This document shows positions 58,680 to 64,000 of a DNA stretch of 64,000 nt, in pieces. The stretch's first letter is position 1. The number at the start of each line of letters is the position of its first letter. The stretch comes from Adiantum capillus-veneris (lineage: Eukaryota > Streptophyta > Polypodiopsida > Polypodiales > Pteridaceae), in NCBI GenBank assembly GCA_014529385.2, contig CM043965.1, positions 10,612,912-10,676,911 of the forward strand, given 5' to 3'. The notes under the pieces were generated by a model. That model saw nothing but the letters and a program-made list of their open reading frames with translations. It did not search any database and was not told the DNA's origin. The translations under genes and the position numbers were made by a program.

Positions 58680-61600
58680 ATCCACAGACAGCTCATCTTG
58701 CTCCACCATCATCAATTTAGCATGATACAATTTAAGACGCAATCCATTTACCCTTGACTTATGTAGAACACCATCCAGGTTAGCCAGCTGATATGTGCCA
58801 TTTGGAAAACACTCCACTACCTTGAAAGGGCCTTCCCACTTAATTTGAAACTTCTTTTGGAAGGTGTTGTCCAGCTTACTGTTGTAGCGCAAAACCAAGT
58901 CATGTTTCTTGATACCCTTACTTTTGACCTTTTCATTTATCTTTGCCAAAGCCTTATCCTGCATTTGCCCATAATGCTCCAATGCGCTCATCCTATCCAA
59001 CTGGACCTCTTGTAACTGCAAGAGCCTCTCTTTGAATGCATCACTAGGCAGCCCAAGCAACTTCTCTAACATCTTGACTACAGGCAACTCTACCTCCACA
59101 GGCAATAGTGCTTCCTTTCCATACACCAAATGAAATGGAGTAAACCCTGTACCTGTCTTCACCGAAGTACGGTAAGCCCATAATGCACTAGGAAATTCCA
59201 AATCCCAATTCTTTCCTTGGTGCTCTGTCACTTTAGAAAGAATTTGTACCAACTCACCATTGAATCTTTCATTTAAGCCATTACACTGTGGGTAATAAGG
59301 AGTGGTATGCTGGTGCCTAATCTTCATCTTTGTGCATAAGAAGTCTAGCAGTTTAGCTCTAAATCTTGGCCCTTTATCTGAAAGTAGATCTAATGGCACC
59401 CCAAACTTGCAACATATTTCATCATACACAAATTTTGCCACATCCTTTGCGGTGATCTGTTTTACTGCTATAGCCTCTGCCCATCTAGGGAGATAGTCCA
59501 CTGCCGTCAAGATATAGCTTTTGCCCCTTCTTGTGATAGGTAACGGGCCTATTCAATCAATCCCCCACTTTTCAAACACATCAAACGTCATAATGGTTTT
59601 TCGTAGCTCTGGCTTCAACACTCTCTTTCCAAATGCTTGACACCTATTGCAAGACCTACACCAATGGTGAACATCCTTGTGCAAACTAGGCCATACATAC
59701 CCCTCTTGCAAAATCTTATGCAAGGTGATCTTTAAAGCAAAATGGCCACCACATGCGCCTTCATGATTCTCTTCCAACACTCTGTAAAGCTCCTCCCGCC
59801 AAGGTACACGTCTCAACACGAGATCAACCCCTTTCATGTATAAGACATCACCAATCAATTTGTACATGTATTCTCTACGCACAAAGCCATACTTCTTAGA
59901 CTTCTGAATCTCCTTTGGAATAATTCCTGTTAGCAAAAACTCCTCTTCTTGAGCCAAACTTTCCCGGCCATGATAAAGAGGTAAAGTGGTCCTCAACACA
60001 AATAGCTCCCCAATCATGCCTTGAGCTGCTTCATGTGCCTCTCCATTTAGAGCACGTTCAATGTGTCTGATGATCCATGCTTTGAACTTTTTTAACAGGC
60101 CTTTAATTCTGAAGCACATTTCCTTCAATGAGGTGTTCTTGCTCTTCCACACACCCAGCACTTGCTTCACCACTAACAAGGCATCACCTTTTATGCTCAA
60201 CCTTTGAACCCCATGCTTCAAACAAATGTGTAATCCGGCTTCCATAGTAGCATATTCAGCCTCATTGTTACTATGAGCATCCAATTTGAACCCTCTCTTG
60301 CATACTAGCTTCCCCTCTGGATCATAAAGTGCTATACCCCCTGAAGCTGCATCATGGCTCTTTCTGTATGAACCATCAAAGAAAAACACATGTGCATTGC
60401 TGATATGTGGCACTTCTTCAACTACCTTTCTCACCACCTCTTCCTTAACAATAAGGGGATTCTCCTTGTAGGTCAACAAATCAGCTAGGGTAGCCCTTGT
60501 ACTATCTTCCACTAGAAAAGAGAACTCAAACTCTTGCAGCTCAATTACCCATTTCTTCACCACATTTGACATGTTAGTGCCATTAATTAACTGTGGCAAA
60601 AAGGCATAACTCGTCAAGAAAACAAAAGGCCGTGGTAGCAAGTAATGACGAAATCGTCGACAAGCAAATATTACACTGGCCATCACTAGCTCTACTTCCG
60701 AGAACTTTCTCTCCGCTACCAGCTTCACACGGCTTGCACAATACACTGGCCTCATATAATGGCTGCCCTTCCCCTTTTGCAATAGCATGGCTCCAATGGC
60801 ATCCTCCCCTACTGATGGATTTACATAAAACACTTTCTCCTAATCAGGAGCCTGCATGGCTGACAACCCCCCTAACACCTCTTTCACCTCTTGAAACACT
60901 TCTTCATAGTTGTCATCCCATTGCAATGGATCATGATTTGCCACTTGTTGTAATGGATAAAGAATATGAGAAGACAATGGAATAAACCTTGCCATGTACT
61001 TCACTTTGTGTATAAAGGTTTCCAATTGCTTCGTACTTGTAGGTGATGGAAGAAGAATAATAGACTTAACCTTGTCTGGATCAGCCTCAATGCCATTTTC
61101 TGACACCATGTGGCCCAATAACTTCACCCTTGGCTGTGCTAGATGACATTTCTTTGGATTTAGTTGTCCTCCACATTCATCATATCGAGCCAATACCATC
61201 TGCAGCTTCTCATGGTGTTCAGCCCTACTGTTGTAGACGCAGAAGTCATCCATGAAATCTTTAACACAACTACCAATGAATGGTTCCAACACCCAATTTG
61301 CTCTCTCTTGATAGAAGGAAGGTCCATTTGACAACCCAAATGGCAATACTGTGTAGCAATAGCATCCCCATGGCGTAATAAAAGTGGTCTTTGTGCGGTC
61401 TTTAAGAGCAATCTTCAATTGAAAATAGCCTGAAAAACCATCACACACACTGTACCTCTCATAACCTGCCACTAAATCCAAGATCTGATCGATGAATGGA
61501 AGAGCATATGGGTTCTTCTTAGTGGCTACGTTTAAGGGTTTAAAATCTACATAAATTCTCCACTTCCCATCCTTCTTTGGACTGGACTCACCCATTCTGT

Positions 61601-62575
61601 GGTCTCCACAGGGACTATGAACCCTGCCTTCAACAACTTGTCCACCTCTTCTCGCAAGGTCTCCATTTGCTCTTGACCCATCCTTCTTAGCCTTTGCCGC
61701 ACTGGCTTAGCACCTTCTTTCAGCTCTATATGCATCTCTTCGCCCTTGAACCCTCTGATCTCTTCATATGAAGTAATGAACAAATCAGGAAAACTAGCCA
61801 GCATGTGCAAATATATATCCTTCTCCATAGCTGAGAGGTCTCCACTGATCATTTGTGTCATCAATTCCTGCTTCTTTGACAACTCAACCTTGGTTTGCAT
61901 CAGCCCTTCAATCACTTCATAAGGCCCTTCACTTTCATCTTCAACCTCATTCGCAAATGCAACTAAACCAAACTCGTGGATTTCTTTGTCCATCAAAAGA
62001 AATGCAACATCAGCATCCTCATCACTGCTGGTAGTGCTATCACTGTCCTCATCTGTCACCGTGGAAGAGTCTTCATCACTAGACTCATCCTCATCTTCAT
62101 AAAGCTCCTCTAATCGTTTCCTTGTGTCCATATTATAAATCTTCTTGGTACCTGTCTTTCCATAGAGGCTAATCGTACCATGTCGCCAATCTTGAACAGC
62201 TCCCACAGCACGTAACCATGGTTTGCCCAGTATAATAGGATATGCTTCTAACCCTGCTGGCATCACATGAAAATCAACCAGTGCCTTTGCATCATATGCC
62301 TCCACTTCTAAGCTCTTTACAACACCCAAGCATTTTACTTTTTGATGGTTTGCCAATCTGATCCAAAAACCTGACACCCCAGCCACTGTGAGACCCATCT
62401 TCTCAACACATGAGTGTGTTATGACGCATATTTGGGCTCCGCCATCCACATAACCTTGTCCCAAATTTTTCCTTTTATGCCACACATCTACTATTGGACA
62501 AATGTCTAGTAGCTCATCCATTGCCAACACCTTTATTGAACCTCTCTCTGGCTCTGTCTCCATTGGGTTAACCAT
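58677..62575 (-). pseudogene. Gypsy A2 pol (protease, RT, RNase H x2, integrase)
   Basis: Reading leftwards: protease with VDGGAQICVI and IILGKPW; an acidic S/D/E-rich linker; RT with WRIYVDFKPLN, TTFITPWGCYCY and FMDDFCVYN; gypsy RNase H (KFSEVELVMASVIFACRRF); archaeal-type second RNase H (FFDGSYR, NNEAEYATMEAGL, KGDALLVVKQVL); integrase HHCC finger (HEGACGGHF...CRSCNRCQ) and core (KWGID, LLSDKGPRF, LNERFN). Defects: a frameshift near 61590 after WVSPV; TAG at 60840-60842 (W expected); TGA at 59553-59555 right after the first catalytic Asp; and the CACTA insertion near the end. Dead copy. Confidence 0.87.
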
Positions 62576-62587
62576 CCTCTTCCACTG

Positions 62588-63477
62588 TCACTTTAGCTTA
62601 GGCACCATCTCTATAAGCTGCCCAAAAGTAACATCTGCCTTCCTGCTCGTCAGATCCTCCTTCAAGTCGTAGCTTAATTGCCCATCCCCTAGTGAAAAAT
62701 CTGAAACATGAAACTTTCGACGAGCTCTCCTTTTCCTCTTGGCCTTGATATCCTCGCCTTCATGGCTCTTTCCTTTCTTCTTACTAGGACCTAGGGCACT
62801 TCTTCCTTCCTTATCCTCTGTGGTCCTCTTCCCAATAGGCATCACTAATGTATCCTCTAGCTTTGATTCCTTCTCCAAGGTGACTACACTTAGCACTTTT
62901 TTCTTTCCCTTTTCCTCCTGGGTCAGTCCGCTGGTTCCTTCGTCTCCCTTAATTTCGATGCCATAATCATTTGAGCTAGTTAGCACCTGTCTTGGCAATG
63001 GATACATGTCTCCCCCCATCCTTGGTGGCTTATCACATTGCGGGCTGATGTGACCCAACTCTCCACAATTATAACATGTAGGTGTCTGCCTCCAAAACCT
63101 ACCATTGCTTTGTACAACACCATTCCTAGGCCTTTCTTCACCTCCTGGCTAATTTGCAAACCTCCCTCGACCTCGATTATTTTCCACTTGACCTAGCATG
63201 TTTAGGCTGAGATTCTTCATCAAATCTACTACTTGCCTCATGTTTTGCCTTAGCCCATCATCTTGCACCGATGTAGTGACCACTGTTGGCATAACCTGAG
63301 TAGTAACAAGAACCACTGGTTCATGATGAACCCCTGACATGCGACCTTGTAAAGACTCTATAGGCTGAAATTCAGACCTCATGGGCAAAGACTCCACCCC
63401 TAACTAGCTCATTTTCCTCAACTTCCACTCTTTGTTCCTCGCTACCTCTAGTGCATCTTCATATGTCCTAGGCTTCT
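62588..63477 (-). pseudogene. Gypsy A2 gag, internally deleted
   Basis: Homologous to 600-1535 of gypsy A1, including the zinc knuckle region and K/E-rich spacer, in the same frame as pol. Stops: about 63400 (CAG to TAG), 63149-63151 (CAG to TAG) and 62588-62590 (CGA to TGA). Everything equivalent to about 1536-2367 of A1 (the gag N-terminus and the small upstream ORF) is absent; gag joins the leader directly at about 63477. Confidence 0.83.
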
Positions 63478-64000
63478 GACTTAACCTCTGATTTTGCCAA
63501 AATTTCAACAGCATAACAGCATAAATGGCTCAAAAGACCAAAAAACCAGCCATCCTAACTTGGAAAATTTTTGGCAGAGTTTCCCCAGATATAGAGCAGT
63601 AGGAACTTAAAATATAGACTGTATGTGTATGCATAAACTGTCAACAATAGAACCCGAGCATCAGTAGGACTCACTAGTACATAGCCTATGGCGAGGTCAC
63701 AAAAAGGGTGCTCCAGCTACCTGTATCACCAAAAGGATCTCTACATTTGAGAATCCCCTAGCTCAATAAAAACCTCACGCTATCGACCCTCACACGAAGG
63801 CTAATGCAAATCGCGTATAGTCAAGTCTCAGAAATGACTATCTTCCAGACCAAGTCTCAGAAATGGCTGGGACTGCCAAATAAAACCATATATGGCTCCA
63901 CAAAGGCATACCATGGCAGTTTCCACAAGTAACGTACAATCTAACAGAAAATGTGCTCAAACAGACGCCAAGTGATGCATACCCACAACAACTGCAAGTA
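63478..64000 (-). other. Gypsy A2 leader
   Basis: Matches 2368-2870 of gypsy A1 with a few indels, and is non-coding. A small duplication (TCTCAGAAATG repeated near 63825 and 63855) is specific to this copy. Confidence 0.7.

Larger units (their letters stand above)
41181..64000 (-). mobile_element. Gypsy A2: LTR retrotransposon of the same family as A1, carrying nested CACTA elements
   Basis: 3' LTR at 41181-42303, polypurine tract, end of pol at 42332-42409, nested CACTA insertions 42413-58676, rest of pol and gag at 58677-63477, and leader to the window edge. The 5' LTR lies beyond 64000. It is inserted in CACTA relic F. Confidence 0.88.

Overview
This window looks like repeat-rich intergenic DNA from a land plant. 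I see no convincing intact host gene, and almost everything that can be identified is transposable-element sequence. The plant assignment rests on Tnt1-like copia elements, Ty3/gypsy elements with a second (archaeal-type) RNase H as in plant Tat-like lineages, CACTA (En/Spm) elements with tnp2 / Transposase_21 - DUF4218 - DUF4216 transposases, plant-type splice sites, and a DEAD-box helicase fragment of DBP2/RH20 type. The species cannot be read from the sequence.

Layout. 1-4170: the 5' LTR, leader and gag/protease of a minus-strand gypsy element (gypsy A1) that runs off the left edge. 4171-about 6900: the 3' part of a plus-strand LTR element (C'), with an unusual ORF carrying a retropepsin domain and repeated W-I-P-K motifs just before a polypurine tract. 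7879-8420: an intronless, broken helicase copy that runs into what looks like the 3' end of another LTR element. 9997-10627: a foldback element. 11560-12437 and 29225-about 31000: two halves of a second C-type element. They were split by gypsy B (12438-29220, minus strand), whose left LTR was in turn split by a young copia element (13706-19270, TSD TTACT). 31739-32603: four perfect 24-bp palindromes about 280 bp apart in otherwise diverged repeats, just upstream of a gag-like ORF (32770-33126). 33262-34252: two more foldback copies. 34522-35001: an unrecognised GC-rich ORF.

The right half is a deep nest. A decayed CACTA element (36348-37693 and 40579-41180, minus orientation) was broken by a degenerate copia element (37694-40578) and by gypsy A2 (from 41181 to beyond the right edge, minus strand). 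The end of the gypsy A2 pol gene was hit by a CACTA element (42413-58676, TSD TTG). That element's own transposase gene was then hit by a second CACTA element of the same family (45608-53319, TSD ATT). The inner CACTA keeps spliceable genes for both proteins and is the best candidate for an active element here.

The most unusual signals are: (1) the conserved palindromes in a retroelement leader; (2) a post-integrase retropepsin/WIPK-repeat ORF in two C-type elements; (3) a family of small ORFs (about 70-80 codons) upstream of gag, shared by gypsy A and gypsy B; (4) a helicase retrocopy joined to an LTR-element tail; (5) a long hairpin in the outer CACTA element.
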